A stretch of DNA of 64,000 nt from Vibrio rumoiensis 1S-45 (GCF_000286955.2 NZ_AJYK02000003.1:1-64000); one strand, 5' to 3'. Positions 28,437 through 37,914 are shown, counted from the stretch's first letter. The notes: generated from the letters alone by a model not told the origin. A program made the numbers and translations.

Positions 28437-29219
28437 GTGCAGCTGAGTTTACGTTGCGACGATCCACAAAGACAATTTGAATTAACACAAATAGCCGAGC
28501 GTTGGCATTTAACTCATAAAGAAGACAGTGCCTTTGCTTTGGTGTTGACGAGTGAGCGTTTAGAGCTGCGCAAAATAGATGAACCTAAATTAGGGGCTAT
28601 TTACGTCGATTTAGCGGGGGGCGCAGTGGCGCATCGTCGCAAATTTGGTGGTGGGAAAGGTCAAGCGATTGCCAAAGCAGCAGGACTCAATAAAGGGGCA
28701 ACGCCGACGATTTTAGATGGCACAGCCGGGCTTGGACGAGATGCTTTTGTATTGGCTTCTTTAGGGTGCAAGGTGCAAATGGTCGAACGCAATCCGGTGG
28801 TTGCTGCATTATTGGATGATGGCTTAGCCCGAGCCAAGCAAGATGCGGAAATTGGTCATTGGGTAAGCGAGCGTATGAGCCTGTTGCATGCTTCAAGCCA
28901 CGATGCATTGCAGCAATTAATGGCGCAAGATGATTTTATTCAGCCCGATGTTGTGTATCTCGATCCTATGTACCCGCATCCTGAAAACAAAAAGAAATCG
29001 GCATTAGTGAAAAAAGAAATGCGTGTATTTCAATCATTAGTTGGCGCGGATAATGACGCCGATGATTTACTGGAACCCGCGTTAGCGTTAGCGAGTAAAC
29101 GTGTGGTCGTAAAACGCCCAGATTATGCACCTTGGTTACACAATCAAAAGCCGAGTATGGTAATTGAAACCAAAAAGAATCGTTTTGATGTTTATGTTAA
29201 AGCATCGATGAGCGATTAA
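28437..29219 (+). CDS. rsmJ: 16S rRNA (guanine(1516)-N2)-methyltransferase RsmJ
   Basis: 260 residues. The SAM-binding motif [18 protein letters not shown] is near 96-113 and the catalytic-region motif YLDPMYPHP near 179. Together they identify RsmJ (YhiQ). The start codon is GTG, preceded by CAGGAG at proper spacing. No ATG fits the family start. It lies about 57 bases after the sensor gene and may be co-transcribed with it. Confidence 0.92.
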   Translation: MQLSLRCDDPQRQFELTQIAERWHLTHKEDSAFALVLTSERLELRKIDEPKLGAIYVDLAGGAVAHRRKFGGGKGQAIAKAAGLNKGATPTILDGTAGLGRDAFVLASLGCKVQMVERNPVVAALLDDGLARAKQDAEIGHWVSERMSLLHASSHDALQQLMAQDDFIQPDVVYLDPMYPHPENKKKSALVKKEMRVFQSLVGADNDADDLLEPALALASKRVVVKRPDYAPWLHNQKPSMVIETKKNRFDVYVKASMSD

Positions 29220-29251
29220 TGGATATAAAAATATCACCACAATGAGGTTGA

Positions 29252-29773
29252 ATGATGAAAACCATAACAGCGTTACTTTCACTTAGTTTGTTGATGCCAA
29301 TGGCCGCAATAGCCGCCGATGATGGCTCCGCTGCTGCGACCAATAATTGTGACGAATTAGGCAGTAAAATTGTCTTAGGGCAGAAAGAATGGGTTACTGT
29401 TGTTTCGAGCAAACAAAGAACCATTGCTCGAGTGGATACCGGTGCGACAACATCTTCAATCAATGCTGCTGATATTAAAACCTATCAAAAAGATGGCAAA
29501 GATATGGTCGATTTTAAAATTAAAACCAAAGATGCAGAAAGTGATGTCGTGACGTTGCCGGTGAAACGTTGGGTTCATATTAAACAATCCTCGACCTTAA
29601 CCGCATCAAAAAGACCAATCGTCTCTTTTGATATTCAAATTGGGCAAAAAACCTATACAACCGACTTTGATTTAGTGGATCGTAGCCACATGCTGGATTC
29701 GATTTTACTCGGCCGCTCATTCTTAACTCATGTTGCAGTGGTGGATGTGGAGCAGCAATACATTCAAAAGTAA
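29252..29773 (+). CDS. Periplasmic retropepsin-like protein, ATP-dependent zinc protease family
   Basis: 173 residues. The signal peptide ends near AIAA|D. The domain matches the RimB/'zinc protease' family (PF05618-like), an aspartyl-protease fold. Its D-T-G motif is in RVDTGATTSSI near residues 65-75, and a second conserved block is ILLGRSFL near 151. Family members act on peptides or RimK products, but the signal peptide here points to a periplasmic role that is unknown. A terminator follows at 29795. Confidence 0.75.
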   Translation: MMKTITALLSLSLLMPMAAIAADDGSAAATNNCDELGSKIVLGQKEWVTVVSSKQRTIARVDTGATTSSINAADIKTYQKDGKDMVDFKIKTKDAESDVVTLPVKRWVHIKQSSTLTASKRPIVSFDIQIGQKTYTTDFDLVDRSHMLDSILLGRSFLTHVAVVDVEQQYIQK

Positions 29774-29794
29774 GGCGACATATCCTCAAATAAT

Positions 29795-29822
29795 AAGGCT
29801 CATTAACGATGAGCCTTTTCTC
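29795..29822 (+). terminator. Terminator after the retropepsin-like gene
   Basis: AAGGCTCAT (29795-29803) pairs perfectly with ATGAGCCTT (29809-29817), followed by a T-rich tail. Confidence 0.85.
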
Positions 29823-30007
29823 TTTATTTGCGTCAACATTTTTCATCAACACTGAACTTCTCACATTGACTCAATACGAGTAATTTTCACTTGCATCCGC
29901 ACTCATTGAACGCTATAAGTAAATAAGAATTGTTATTATTTGTCTTTGCGTTGATGCGTATTATTATTAAAGGCAGATTGTCATTTTCACTTTAAGGTGT
30001 GCAGTTG

Positions 30008-30766
30008 ATGGCGAAATCTCTTTGTAAATATTCTCGTCGAGATATCAAGGCTAGCAATATCAATAAGTTAGTCTCGGAGTCGACGTTCTTTTGTGGATCG
30101 TGTGCTCGATCCTCGAATCAAAAGAACGTGTTATGCAAGCCTGTTTCTTTAGCGGCATCTTCTCGTAAAAAAATGACAATGAAACATAAAATGGACATAC
30201 CTGTGTCTAATCTTCCTATCGCTCAAAATGTGGCTGAAGTGGTCGCTAAAGCGAAAGCGTTAAAAGCACAAAGGGAGCAAGAACAAGCCCATCAACACAT
30301 AGCAGAAAGCAGTGTAATCACAGTCAGCAACCTGGGTGTTAACGTCGTTTCTCCACCGCCTGCTGCGGCCACGCTTGCCTCGATCAATTCGTCAGATCTC
30401 GCTGACGCTGTCCCGCAAACTAAAGTCAGCAACATTAGCCCGTTATTACCGCTATTAAGTAAAGCTCAATTAAAGCTGATTAAGAAAAGCCTCAAAGGGC
30501 AAAAGAAACAGCAAAAAGTGATGAAGAAGCTACTTAAGAAGCAAAGAAAGCTCGCGAAAAAACACAATAAAGTGTTAAAGCGTGAGTTGAAATTGAATAA
30601 GCAAGAAGCAAAATTAGCCAAGCAAGATGCCAGAATCGAACAACAACTTGCTCGCTTACAGCTTCCTCTTACTGCGCTAGCCAACAAAGCGTTAGGTAAG
30701 GCTGAAATGGGGAAGCTAGCGGTAGGTCAAATTGATAAGCGCAATCAGGTAAAAGCTCTGCATTAA
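30008..30766 (+). CDS. Unknown Cys- and Lys-rich protein with predicted coiled coil
   Basis: 252 residues from the ATG at 30008 (AAGG about 10 bases upstream); a GTG at 29999 is a possible earlier start. The N-terminus has four Cys (6, 29, 32, 43) in a C-x22-C-x2-C-x10-C pattern that could bind zinc. A low-complexity Ala/Ser/Pro middle follows. The last third is very rich in Lys, Gln and Leu (repeated KKxLKKQ-like units) and should form a basic helix or coiled coil. There is no signal peptide. I recognise no family. The basic helix could bind nucleic acid or acidic partners; that is speculation. Confidence 0.6.
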   Translation: MAKSLCKYSRRDIKASNINKLVSESTFFCGSCARSSNQKNVLCKPVSLAASSRKKMTMKHKMDIPVSNLPIAQNVAEVVAKAKALKAQREQEQAHQHIAESSVITVSNLGVNVVSPPPAAATLASINSSDLADAVPQTKVSNISPLLPLLSKAQLKLIKKSLKGQKKQQKVMKKLLKKQRKLAKKHNKVLKRELKLNKQEAKLAKQDARIEQQLARLQLPLTALANKALGKAEMGKLAVGQIDKRNQVKALH

Positions 30767-30781
30767 TCTTAATGATAAAAT

Positions 30782-30815
30782 GAAAATGGGCGACCTAAAC
30801 CGGTCGCCCATTTTC
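30782..30815. terminator. Bidirectional terminator
   Basis: A 14-bp perfect stem (GAAAATGGGCGACC and complement, 30782-30795 and 30802-30815) has a 6-base loop and lies between converging genes. Confidence 0.85.
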
Positions 30816-30840
30816 TTTATCAGGAAGATGATGTAACGCC

Positions 30841-30903
30841 AAGCGACTTAAAACTCTAGCTACTTAAACTCAAGCTACTAAAAACCTAAGCTACTAAAAA
30901 TAT
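30841..30903. repeat. Imperfect tandem repeat, about four 15-16-bp units
   Basis: Units begin AAGCGACTTAAAACTC, TAGCTACTTAAACTC, AAGCTACTAAAAACCT and AAGCTACTAAAAATAT. They lie between the terminator and the stop of the yigM-like gene. Confidence 0.75.
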
Positions 30904-30910
30904 AAGCGGT

Positions 30911-31786
30911 TTAAGCATTCGCTTTGTGTATCGCTTTCTTCTTTACCCAAGTCTCGTTGACCCACAGCGACAACATGATCACCGCGCCGCCAAGCAGTAA
31001 GCGAGGTAAATCGACATCGCGATTCCAAATCACAATATTAACGATTAAACCGGCTGGCACTAACGCATTGTTCATTACGGCAAGCGCCCCAGCATTAGCC
31101 ATGCAAGCGCCTTTATTCCACATAAAATAGCCAAGACCTGAAGCGATCAAACCTAAGTAGGTCAAGATACCCCATTGCAGACCGGTAGTAGGCAGCTTGT
31201 CGGCGTTGCCTAATAGGGCAAAGGCAATGGTCGCCACCACTAATGCCCCTAAATAGAAATAACCAAAGACAGAATGTTGCGGCAGTTCCACCTCTTCCTT
31301 TTCCATTAAATACTTATAACCCACTTGTCCGATGGCAAAACATAGGTTCGCCCCTTGTACCACGAGAAAGCCAGTTAGAAAGTTGTCATTCACACCGGCA
31401 AATTTAATGATCGCAGCACCCACAACCGCAGTAAGAGCCGTGACTAAATACCAAGGAGAAAATCGACCTTTTAAGAGATCGTAGATAAGCGTGACATAAA
31501 TAGGCGTGAAGACGGTAAATAACAGCACTTCTGGTACTGACAGCAATAAGAATGACTGGTAATAAAAACAATACATTAAGCCAAGCTGAATACCACCTAT
31601 CGCCATTAATTTAGCAATAAACGCTTTTGGAATGCCTTTGAATTTAATGAAAGGAATAAAAACAAGACTGGCAAGTGCGACTCTTATCCACACCGAAAAC
31701 CAAGCATCGACTTGGCCGGCAAGATATACACCAATTAAGCTAAAAGAAAAGGCCCATAAAAGGGTAACTGCTGAAAGATAGAACAT
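30911..31786 (-). CDS. yigM: EamA/DMT-family transporter, YigM (biotin transporter) ortholog
   Basis: 291 residues with about ten membrane helices in two EamA repeats. The sequence follows E. coli YigM closely from memory: LLWAFSFSLIGVYLAG at the start, LLFTVFTPIYVTLIYD mid-way, LQWGILTYLGLIASGLGYF, then a MNNALVPAGLIVNIVIW block. YigM imports biotin in E. coli, and the same role is inferred here. The gene reads toward the convergent Cys/Lys-rich protein gene and lies downstream of uspA on the same strand. Confidence 0.8.
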   Translation of the reverse strand: MFYLSAVTLLWAFSFSLIGVYLAGQVDAWFSVWIRVALASLVFIPFIKFKGIPKAFIAKLMAIGGIQLGLMYCFYYQSFLLLSVPEVLLFTVFTPIYVTLIYDLLKGRFSPWYLVTALTAVVGAAIIKFAGVNDNFLTGFLVVQGANLCFAIGQVGYKYLMEKEEVELPQHSVFGYFYLGALVVATIAFALLGNADKLPTTGLQWGILTYLGLIASGLGYFMWNKGACMANAGALAVMNNALVPAGLIVNIVIWNRDVDLPRLLLGGAVIMLSLWVNETWVKKKAIHKANA

Positions 31787-31857
31787 AACGCATCCGTGTG
31801 TGGTGAAACAAAGTGAGTCGGATGCGCAGTCTACCTAAATCGTGGCCGCTTTGGCTA

Positions 31858-32283
31858 TCAATCTTCTAAAGGTACGATCAGCATATCGACGGCCGCATTG
31901 TTAATCAGTTGTCTTGAGGTGGACAATAGCTTGCTCCAAAAATCTTTGTGATGACCACAAATAACCAGATCAACATGTAACGTTTCAATTGAATGAGAGA
32001 TCTCATTACATAAATCACCGCTTGAAACGATGGTTTCAGTAATCGGGAAATCGATTTCTTCGACTAAGGTTTTAATTTTTTTCTGAGCCGATTCCAACAT
32101 GGCATTTTGGGTTTCTGCAAAATTAATTTCCATAAAGCCTGTGTACATGTCCGTGAAGTTTACATCAATATGAATCAAAGATAATTGAGCGTTGCAGGCT
32201 TGGGCGAGCTTACTGGCTTTCTTGATGAGTATTGTACTGTCTTCCGACAAGTCAACCGCCACTAAAATATGTTTATAAGTCAT
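31858..32283 (-). CDS. uspA: Universal stress protein A
   Basis: 141 residues, the standard UspA size. The N-terminal strand MTYKHILVAVDLSEDS and the helix-rich middle match UspA, as does the LVICGHHKDFWSKLLSTS segment near the nucleotide/phosphorylation region. It is a small cytoplasmic dimer induced on growth arrest and stress. It is divergent from ftnA across 249 bases; uspA, ferritin and uspB clustering is a familiar vibrio arrangement. Confidence 0.9.
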   Translation of the reverse strand: MTYKHILVAVDLSEDSTILIKKASKLAQACNAQLSLIHIDVNFTDMYTGFMEINFAETQNAMLESAQKKIKTLVEEIDFPITETIVSSGDLCNEISHSIETLHVDLVICGHHKDFWSKLLSTSRQLINNAAVDMLIVPLED

Positions 32284-32532
32284 AGTCTTTTCTCCAAAGG
32301 AATTTATTTTCCGACGACAGTTTTAAGTTTATTTATTACTAGATTATTGATTGCGAGCCTACCATTACCATAGTTGAAAAAGTGTTGGTTATCTCCCAGT
32401 ATCATAGTGTTTGTGCTGAAAGTTAGCTTTCAATAATGAAACAAACTTTTGCCTATTTCAGCCCAAATATAGGGGTGAGCGTGTTATAGTCAGCCTATAT
32501 TGATTAATTAATGTATTTCCAAGGAGTCCATC

Positions 32533-33063
32533 ATGCTTTCCAAACCAATGATCGAGCAATTGAATGAGCAAATAAATCTGGAATTTTTCTCATCCAATCT
32601 ATACTTACAAATGAGTGCTTGGTGTGAAGACAAAGGCTTTGAAGGGGCCGCTGAATTTTTGCGTAAGCATGCTGTAGAAGAAATGGAGCATATGCAACGC
32701 CTTTTCACTTATGTGAGTGAAACTGGTGGGCTGCCGATCTTAGGTGCTATTGATGCGCCTAAACATGAGTTTGATAGCTTAGGTGATGTGTTCCGTGAAA
32801 CTTATGAGCATGAGCAAATGATCACCCAGTGCATCAACAAATTGGCGCACTTGGCGTTTACTTGCCAAGACTACTCAACCTTTAATTTCTTGCAGTGGTA
32901 TGTCGCAGAGCAACATGAAGAAGAAAAGCTGTTTAAAGGCATTCTCGACAAGTTAGAGTTAGTTGGTGAAGACGGTAAAGCACTATTCTTCATTGATAAG
33001 GATCTAGCTGAGTTAGCAAAACAAGGTACATCTTCGGTGATGGCAGGTTCGGCTCCAGTATAA
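32533..33063 (+). CDS. ftnA: Non-haem ferritin FtnA
   Basis: 176 residues. Iron-storage protein forming a 24-subunit shell. The ferroxidase ligands are visible: [14 protein letters not shown] (Glu17 region), [12 protein letters not shown] (Glu50/His53 region), TYEHE and EQHEEE. The ATG follows CAAGGAGT. uspB starts about 72 bases after its stop. No haem-binding Met suggests it is not a bacterioferritin. Confidence 0.93.
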   Translation: MLSKPMIEQLNEQINLEFFSSNLYLQMSAWCEDKGFEGAAEFLRKHAVEEMEHMQRLFTYVSETGGLPILGAIDAPKHEFDSLGDVFRETYEHEQMITQCINKLAHLAFTCQDYSTFNFLQWYVAEQHEEEKLFKGILDKLELVGEDGKALFFIDKDLAELAKQGTSSVMAGSAPV

Positions 33064-33134
33064 GTCGAAGCAAAAGCATCCATTTGTGATCGTCTTTTTC
33101 TCCTGTCGCACTCAGCGGTGTTTTGGAGGGAAGG

Positions 33135-33458
33135 ATGATCAGTGCAGATACGTTATTAACGGCTTTAACATTCGTTACCGTTATCAATTTAGTGCGTTAT
33201 TTTACCGCACTCCGGTCGCTTATTTTTATCATGCGAGAGGCGCATCCTTTGTTGTATCAACAAGTGGATGGCAGAGGTTTCTTCCGTACACATGGTAATG
33301 TTGCAAAGCAAGTTCGTCTCTATCATTACCTGAAAGATAAAGAATACCTCCATCACCATGAAGATGTGTTTATTAATAAATGCAGTAAAGTACGAGAGTT
33401 ATTTGTTTTAAGTTCTGGTCTAACTTTTGTGACATTACTGTTAGCCATTATGATATGA
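33135..33458 (+). CDS. uspB: Universal stress protein B
   Basis: 107 residues. Small inner-membrane protein with a helix at each end ([20 protein letters not shown] and [19 protein letters not shown]). The middle matches E. coli UspB closely ([30 protein letters not shown]). The start at 33135 is set by GGAGGG five to ten bases upstream. In E. coli uspB is a sigma-S gene next to uspA. Confidence 0.9.
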   Translation: MISADTLLTALTFVTVINLVRYFTALRSLIFIMREAHPLLYQQVDGRGFFRTHGNVAKQVRLYHYLKDKEYLHHHEDVFINKCSKVRELFVLSSGLTFVTLLLAIMI

Positions 33459-33497
33459 ATCTTGTGAAACGTGGCTGATGTGAAAAGAGTGACATTT

Positions 33498-33532
33498 AAA
33501 GGATGTGCGTTAAAATCGCGCGTCCTTTTTTA
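33498..33532 (+). terminator. Terminator of uspB
   Basis: AAAGGATGTGCG pairs with CGCGCGTCCTTT (with G-U pairs), followed by a T tract. Confidence 0.8.
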
Positions 33533-33550
33533 TTCTTGTTGAACACGGCA

Positions 33551-33571
33551 ACTTGAAGTTGCTTGGGTATA
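33551..33571 (+). repeat. Dispersed intergenic repeat, copy 1
   Basis: Reads ACTTGAAGTTGCTTGGGTAT plus A. It shares the CTTGAAGTT-N-CTTGGGTATA core with the copy upstream of uvrD and lies 60 bases before the yhiN-like gene. Confidence 0.75.
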
Positions 33572-33630
33572 GGTGTTTGGTATGGGCATAGTCGTACAGA
33601 CGGTTTTTCGTTATTAATTAAAGAGTAGTT

Positions 33631-34857
33631 ATGAGTAGTCATTTTGATGTTGTGATCATCGGTGCTGGTGCCGCAGGTTTAATGTGTGCGGCAGAAGCAG
33701 GCAAGCGCGGTCGTAAAACGCTAGTCATCGAGCATGCTAAAAAGCCAGGGCGTAAAATTTTAATCTCTGGTGGTGGTCGTTGTAACTTTACCAACTATGA
33801 TGTAAGTGCGAATAACTTCTTATGCCAAAATCCGCATTTTGTGAAATCGGCACTTTCACAATATACCAACTGGGATTTTATTAGTTTGGTCTCGAAATAC
33901 GGTATTGATTTTGAAGAACGCGATCATGGCCAGCTATTTTGTTTATCGGCTGATGAAGCGGATAAAAACCCAGCAAAGAAAATCGTTGAAATGCTACTCA
34001 GTGAATGTGATTTACCCAATGTATCTCAGTGGTATCGTTGTGATGTTCAGGACATCAACAAAACAGATACTGGCTTTTCATTTCATTCTATTTCCGCCAC
34101 TAAAGAGCACACGGGCGAAATTACTTGTGATTCATTGGTGATTGCCACTGGTGGGCTTTCTATGCCAAAACTGGGCGCAACACCATTTGGCTACAAGGTG
34201 GCAGAGCAATTTGGCTTACCTGTTATCAATACCACGGCTGGATTAGTGCCGTTCACTTTGCATAAAGAAGACAAAGAAGATTTTGCTGAACTGTCTGGTA
34301 TCGCTATTCCTGCGGAAATTACCGCTCAAGATGGCACTGTGTTTAAAGAAGCGTTGTTGTTTACCCATCGAGGCTTGTCAGGCCCTTCTGTATTGCAAGT
34401 CTCTTCTTTTTGGAAAGCAGGGCAAACTGTGACGGTGAATTTAATACCAGAAATTGATGTGCTAGATCTTCTGACTCAATCTCGGGAAAAGCACCCTAAC
34501 CAAAGTTTAAAAAACACCTTAGCGAAAGTATTGCCGAAGCGATTAGTGGAAGTGTTAATCGATCGAAAAATGCTGGTGGATAAGCCCTTAAAGCAATTTA
34601 ACGCGAAAGAATTAGATGCAATTGACCATCAACTGCAACACTGGCAAGTGTTGCCGAATGGCACGGAAGGGTATCGTACTGCGGAAGTCACTTTGGGCGG
34701 TGTCGATACGGATTATTTATCGTCTAAAACCATGCAATGCAAAAATATTGAAGGATTGTATTTTATTGGTGAAGTGATGGATGTCAGCGGCTGGCTCGGA
34801 GGCTATAATTTTCAATGGGCTTGGAGCAGTGGCTTTGTTGCGGGGCAGTGGGTGTAG
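33631..34857 (+). CDS. NAD(P)/FAD-dependent oxidoreductase, YhiN/HI0933 family
   Basis: 408 residues. The Rossmann FAD motif VVIIGAGAAGLMCAAEAGKRG is near residues 7-27. The family signature GRKILISGGGRCNFTN is near 49-64, ATGGLSMPKLGATPFGY mid-chain, and GGYNFQWAWSSGFVAG at the C-terminus. E. coli yhiN also sits beside uspA/uspB. Its physiological substrate is not known. A repeat copy lies in the upstream region. Confidence 0.88.
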   Translation: MSSHFDVVIIGAGAAGLMCAAEAGKRGRKTLVIEHAKKPGRKILISGGGRCNFTNYDVSANNFLCQNPHFVKSALSQYTNWDFISLVSKYGIDFEERDHGQLFCLSADEADKNPAKKIVEMLLSECDLPNVSQWYRCDVQDINKTDTGFSFHSISATKEHTGEITCDSLVIATGGLSMPKLGATPFGYKVAEQFGLPVINTTAGLVPFTLHKEDKEDFAELSGIAIPAEITAQDGTVFKEALLFTHRGLSGPSVLQVSSFWKAGQTVTVNLIPEIDVLDLLTQSREKHPNQSLKNTLAKVLPKRLVEVLIDRKMLVDKPLKQFNAKELDAIDHQLQHWQVLPNGTEGYRTAEVTLGGVDTDYLSSKTMQCKNIEGLYFIGEVMDVSGWLGGYNFQWAWSSGFVAGQWV

Positions 34858-35318
34858 TTTTGTGTGTACAATAAAGTTAGCTGATTAAATCAAAGGTCTT
34901 ACGGCTTACATACACGCTAATTGATAGCAGTTAAATGGCGATATTTAATACTGAGTTTATTGGTGCGCTACCGGTTTGGACATCTGAACATATTACTTCT
35001 CCAAAACAAACAGCAATAAAGCCATTTAAATTGTTGTGGTATGTAGCTGAAAAAGAGCAATTAGCCTGTCAGCGTTGTTCGCTTTAACATTAAATATTCG
35101 AATACATCAACCCACGACCATCGTGTTGAGTCCTCGTTTATTCCTCTCATTTATTCGTATTTTTGAATCAAACCCTGGGCTTCTTTATTCCCTAAAATTA
35201 GTCAGTACGGGTGGATTTACACTTCCAGACGATGTGATTTTTAAAGCTCGAAAAGTTGGGATCCCTGCGGAAGATTTATTTTTAATCTTTGGAGTTTGAT
35301 TCTTTTCATTTCTTTATA
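34858..35318. pseudogene. Decayed region with a possible adenylation-enzyme fragment
   Basis: No intact gene. A 50-codon frame (34935-35087) has no recognisable family. A 74-codon frame (35075-35299) resembles a short stretch of an AMP-binding enzyme (SLKLVSTGGFTLPDD and DLFLIFG), but it has no start context and stops abruptly. I read the stretch as gene debris, with low certainty about its origin. Confidence 0.4.
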
Positions 35319-35456
35319 AATAACAGTATCGTGTTCGCCTCTGGTCAGCTTAAAATTAAAGAGATGATTCGAGCTGGTTTTATGTTGAATATTATGGGTA
35401 TTTTTATCATTACCGCGCTTAGCTATACGTTAGCGGCATGGGTGTTTGGACTGTAG
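35319..35456 (+). pseudogene. 3' remnant of a DASS/SLC13-type anion symporter gene
   Basis: The frame ending at 35456 encodes NNSIVFASGQLKIKEMIRAG, followed by a hydrophobic helix and LAAWVFGL. This is the typical last helix of DASS-family dicarboxylate/sulfate symporters (compare TPPNAIVFASG). Everything upstream of it in that frame is missing. The terminator at 35497-35536 is probably the original one. Confidence 0.65.
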
Positions 35457-35496
35457 AGCTTCTCGTTATTCGACTAGTATTTTTGTAAAACAGTAG

Positions 35497-35536
35497 CAAG
35501 GCCGAGAGATATCCACTGCTTTCGGCCTTGTTTTTT
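35497..35536 (+). terminator. Orphan terminator after the symporter remnant
   Basis: CAAGGCCGA (35497-35505) pairs with TCGGCCTTG (35522-35530), followed by six T. Confidence 0.85.
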
Positions 35537-35570
35537 AGAAAAATGAGTTACGATAAACGAAGTGCTTAAG

Positions 35571-37310
35571 TTACGCTTTATGCCTTTCCAAATATTCTTG
35601 GCTTTCTTCTTTGCCCATGTACTTAGCTAAGGTGCGGGCAGGGACTTTACGTAAATCCACGACGATTAACCCATCAAGCGCATCATTAAAGTCTTTATCG
35701 ACATTAAAGCTGATCAACTTGCCGTTAAGGTTAAGATATTGCTTTAACAGCACCGGAATGCTTTTTTGCCCTAAGCGAGTTAATACTTTAGACAGCAGTT
35801 GGATATCGGCCAGTGAAGAAAGCATGTCTGCGCGCCAGAAGTTCTTTTGGCTTTTCTTGAGTGGGTTGGTCGCTTTGACGAGGCTGGCACTGTCTTTGTC
35901 AAAGTGGTGCATTTCTAGTGTTGAAACCATTAACTCCCGGGCGGTTGGGCTGTATTCGCTGCTAATGCTAACCGGGCCGAACAAGTGGGTGTAATGTGGA
36001 TTACGATAAGCGTAGGTCGCGATCCCTTTCCACAATAAAAGCAAGGCAGTGAGGCTGCGCTGATAAGGTAGATCGATCACTGAACGCCCCATTTCAATCG
36101 CATGACCAAATTGGCCAATAAGCTTTTTGTCGTAACGAAATAGGGTGCGTGAATATAATCCTTTCACCCCTTTTTCAGGCATAATTTGGTCGCTTAACCC
36201 TAAGCGATAAGCGCCGACTAAGCGTTGAGCTTCGTTATCCCAAATGAATAAATGTTGATAGTAATCATCAAATTCATCGATATCACAGGCTTTACCTGTA
36301 CCTTCATTGACCAAGCGGAAGTTGGCTTCACGCACTCGACCAATTTCTTGCAATAAGTGGGGAATTCGCGCAGCTTGAGTGCAATAGACATCAAAGTTTT
36401 TAAAGTTAAGCAGGTGTGCCTCGCTTGGTAATGAAGTGATCTCATCAATCAAGAGGCTCTGTTGCACTGGCGCAATCATTGGTGCTTGACTCGCCAATGG
36501 TTGAGGTTGATACTCGGCGCGAGGGGCCAGCAAATAGGTATTTAAGCGTAAGTAATCGACGATTTTTTGCTCACTACTCAATGAATCAAGTTCTTTATTT
36601 TCAATAACCTCACCGATAGCAATATCGATCACTTGCTTACCTTTATTGAGCATTTCACGGCCTAACATTGCGGTGCGCAAATAAGGGTGAACCATGCCTG
36701 CCCAATAGAAAGGTTTACTGTTGTGACCATTGATATGCATGGCTAATGCATTCGCGTTACTGCGTTTAATGAGTTTGGCAACGGAACGGCTCCAAGGCTT
36801 GTCGTTGAGTTGGCCTTTTTTATCGAATGTGGAGACTTCCCCTGCTGGAAAAACCAGTAATACGCCATCATTTTGTAAGTGCTGTAGCCCTTGGCGTAGC
36901 GCCTTCATATTAGCGCTAACCGCGCCTTTACCTTCAAATACATCGACGCTGATAAACAGCGGTGCCAGTTCTGGTAACCTTTTGAGAAATTGATTGGCGA
37001 GGACTTTGACATCTGGGCGAACCTGCAACAGAATTTCGGCCAAAATAACGCCTTCTACTGCCCCTAATGGATGGTTAGCCACCACCACTAAAGGTCCTGT
37101 TGCCGGAATACCACTAAAATGACCAGACGACACATTGTAGTGAATGTTAAGGGTTTCTAATGTGCGACGCAAAAAGGCTTTGCTGTCTAAATTCTTGGGT
37201 AATTGTTGGTAATAATTATCCAAGGTATGAAGACCTGTCACTCTTTCCGCCGCGCGTTCAAGCACACGGAAGGGGGTCACTTTGGGCAAACGAAAAGGGC
37301 TGCTTTCCAT
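35571..37310 (-). CDS. olsF: Bifunctional ornithine-lipid synthase OlsF
   Basis: 579 residues with two acyltransferase parts. The N-terminal PlsC/OlsA-like domain has the acyl-transfer motif VVANHPLGAVEG (NHP near 79-81) and VLLVFPAGEVS. The C-terminal half is a GNAT/OlsB-like domain (about 310-540; AYRLGLSDQIMP, EMGRSVIDLPYQRS). This order is that of OlsF, which N-acylates ornithine and then O-acylates the product to give ornithine lipid, a phosphate-free membrane lipid. The ATG follows AGGAGG. It is last in a seven-gene cluster; I found no clear Pho box. Confidence 0.85.
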   Translation of the reverse strand: MESSPFRLPKVTPFRVLERAAERVTGLHTLDNYYQQLPKNLDSKAFLRRTLETLNIHYNVSSGHFSGIPATGPLVVVANHPLGAVEGVILAEILLQVRPDVKVLANQFLKRLPELAPLFISVDVFEGKGAVSANMKALRQGLQHLQNDGVLLVFPAGEVSTFDKKGQLNDKPWSRSVAKLIKRSNANALAMHINGHNSKPFYWAGMVHPYLRTAMLGREMLNKGKQVIDIAIGEVIENKELDSLSSEQKIVDYLRLNTYLLAPRAEYQPQPLASQAPMIAPVQQSLLIDEITSLPSEAHLLNFKNFDVYCTQAARIPHLLQEIGRVREANFRLVNEGTGKACDIDEFDDYYQHLFIWDNEAQRLVGAYRLGLSDQIMPEKGVKGLYSRTLFRYDKKLIGQFGHAIEMGRSVIDLPYQRSLTALLLLWKGIATYAYRNPHYTHLFGPVSISSEYSPTARELMVSTLEMHHFDKDSASLVKATNPLKKSQKNFWRADMLSSLADIQLLSKVLTRLGQKSIPVLLKQYLNLNGKLISFNVDKDFNDALDGLIVVDLRKVPARTLAKYMGKEESQEYLERHKA

Positions 37311-37345
37311 ATCAAGATCCTCCTAAGGTATCGGTATTTTGAATC

Positions 37346-37882
37346 TTATCGATTCAATACTTTTCTCAATGTACTCTGTGGATCTTTCAATTGTCTTACA
37401 GTCAGAACAAATGCGCTTAGCCACACGACGCAAGCCATAATAAAGAGTGTGCCACTGTCAAATTCAATTGGAATATAGAGTTGGTCACCAATAATAATGT
37501 TGTATTTTAAATCACTGGCGCTGGCGGCTAATGCCTGTATTGCCGCATCGCTGCCTACTAGCAACGACTCACCATAAGTTGGCATTGGAATGCCAAGTGG
37601 GGTGAATAAGTGGAAGACGATTGCGCCAGAAATAATCCCTAATGACATTAATGCGCCAAAGCCATGCCAGCGAGTAAACAGCAATATACTGGCGATAAGC
37701 TCAGCGCAACCCACCATGTAGCCACCATACTGACCAAACCAAGGCAGACCAACCCAGTTACCAAGCGTGGTAAAGATGTAAACCGTTTCCGGTGCTCCAG
37801 CAAATTTAAAAAACATCGACTGAATAAAAATAAAGGCGATAACCACCGATAAAACATTTTTAAGATTGAAGTAAGTTTTCAT
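37346..37882 (-). CDS. DoxX-like membrane protein
   Basis: 178 residues with about four to five hydrophobic helices. The first (NVLSVVIAFIFIQSMFFKF) and the GxMVGCAELIASILL helix resemble the DoxX/DUF417-like small membrane proteins. Function is unknown; relatives are linked to redox or thiosulfate metabolism. AAGGAAA precedes the ATG. It lies 32 bases after the YHS gene and 35 bases before olsF, consistent with one transcript. Confidence 0.6.
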   Translation of the reverse strand: MKTYFNLKNVLSVVIAFIFIQSMFFKFAGAPETVYIFTTLGNWVGLPWFGQYGGYMVGCAELIASILLFTRWHGFGALMSLGIISGAIVFHLFTPLGIPMPTYGESLLVGSDAAIQALAASASDLKYNIIIGDQLYIPIEFDSGTLFIMACVVWLSAFVLTVRQLKDPQSTLRKVLNR

Positions 37883-37914
37883 GTATTTTCCTTGAAGTCA
37901 CTCGGATACAAATT

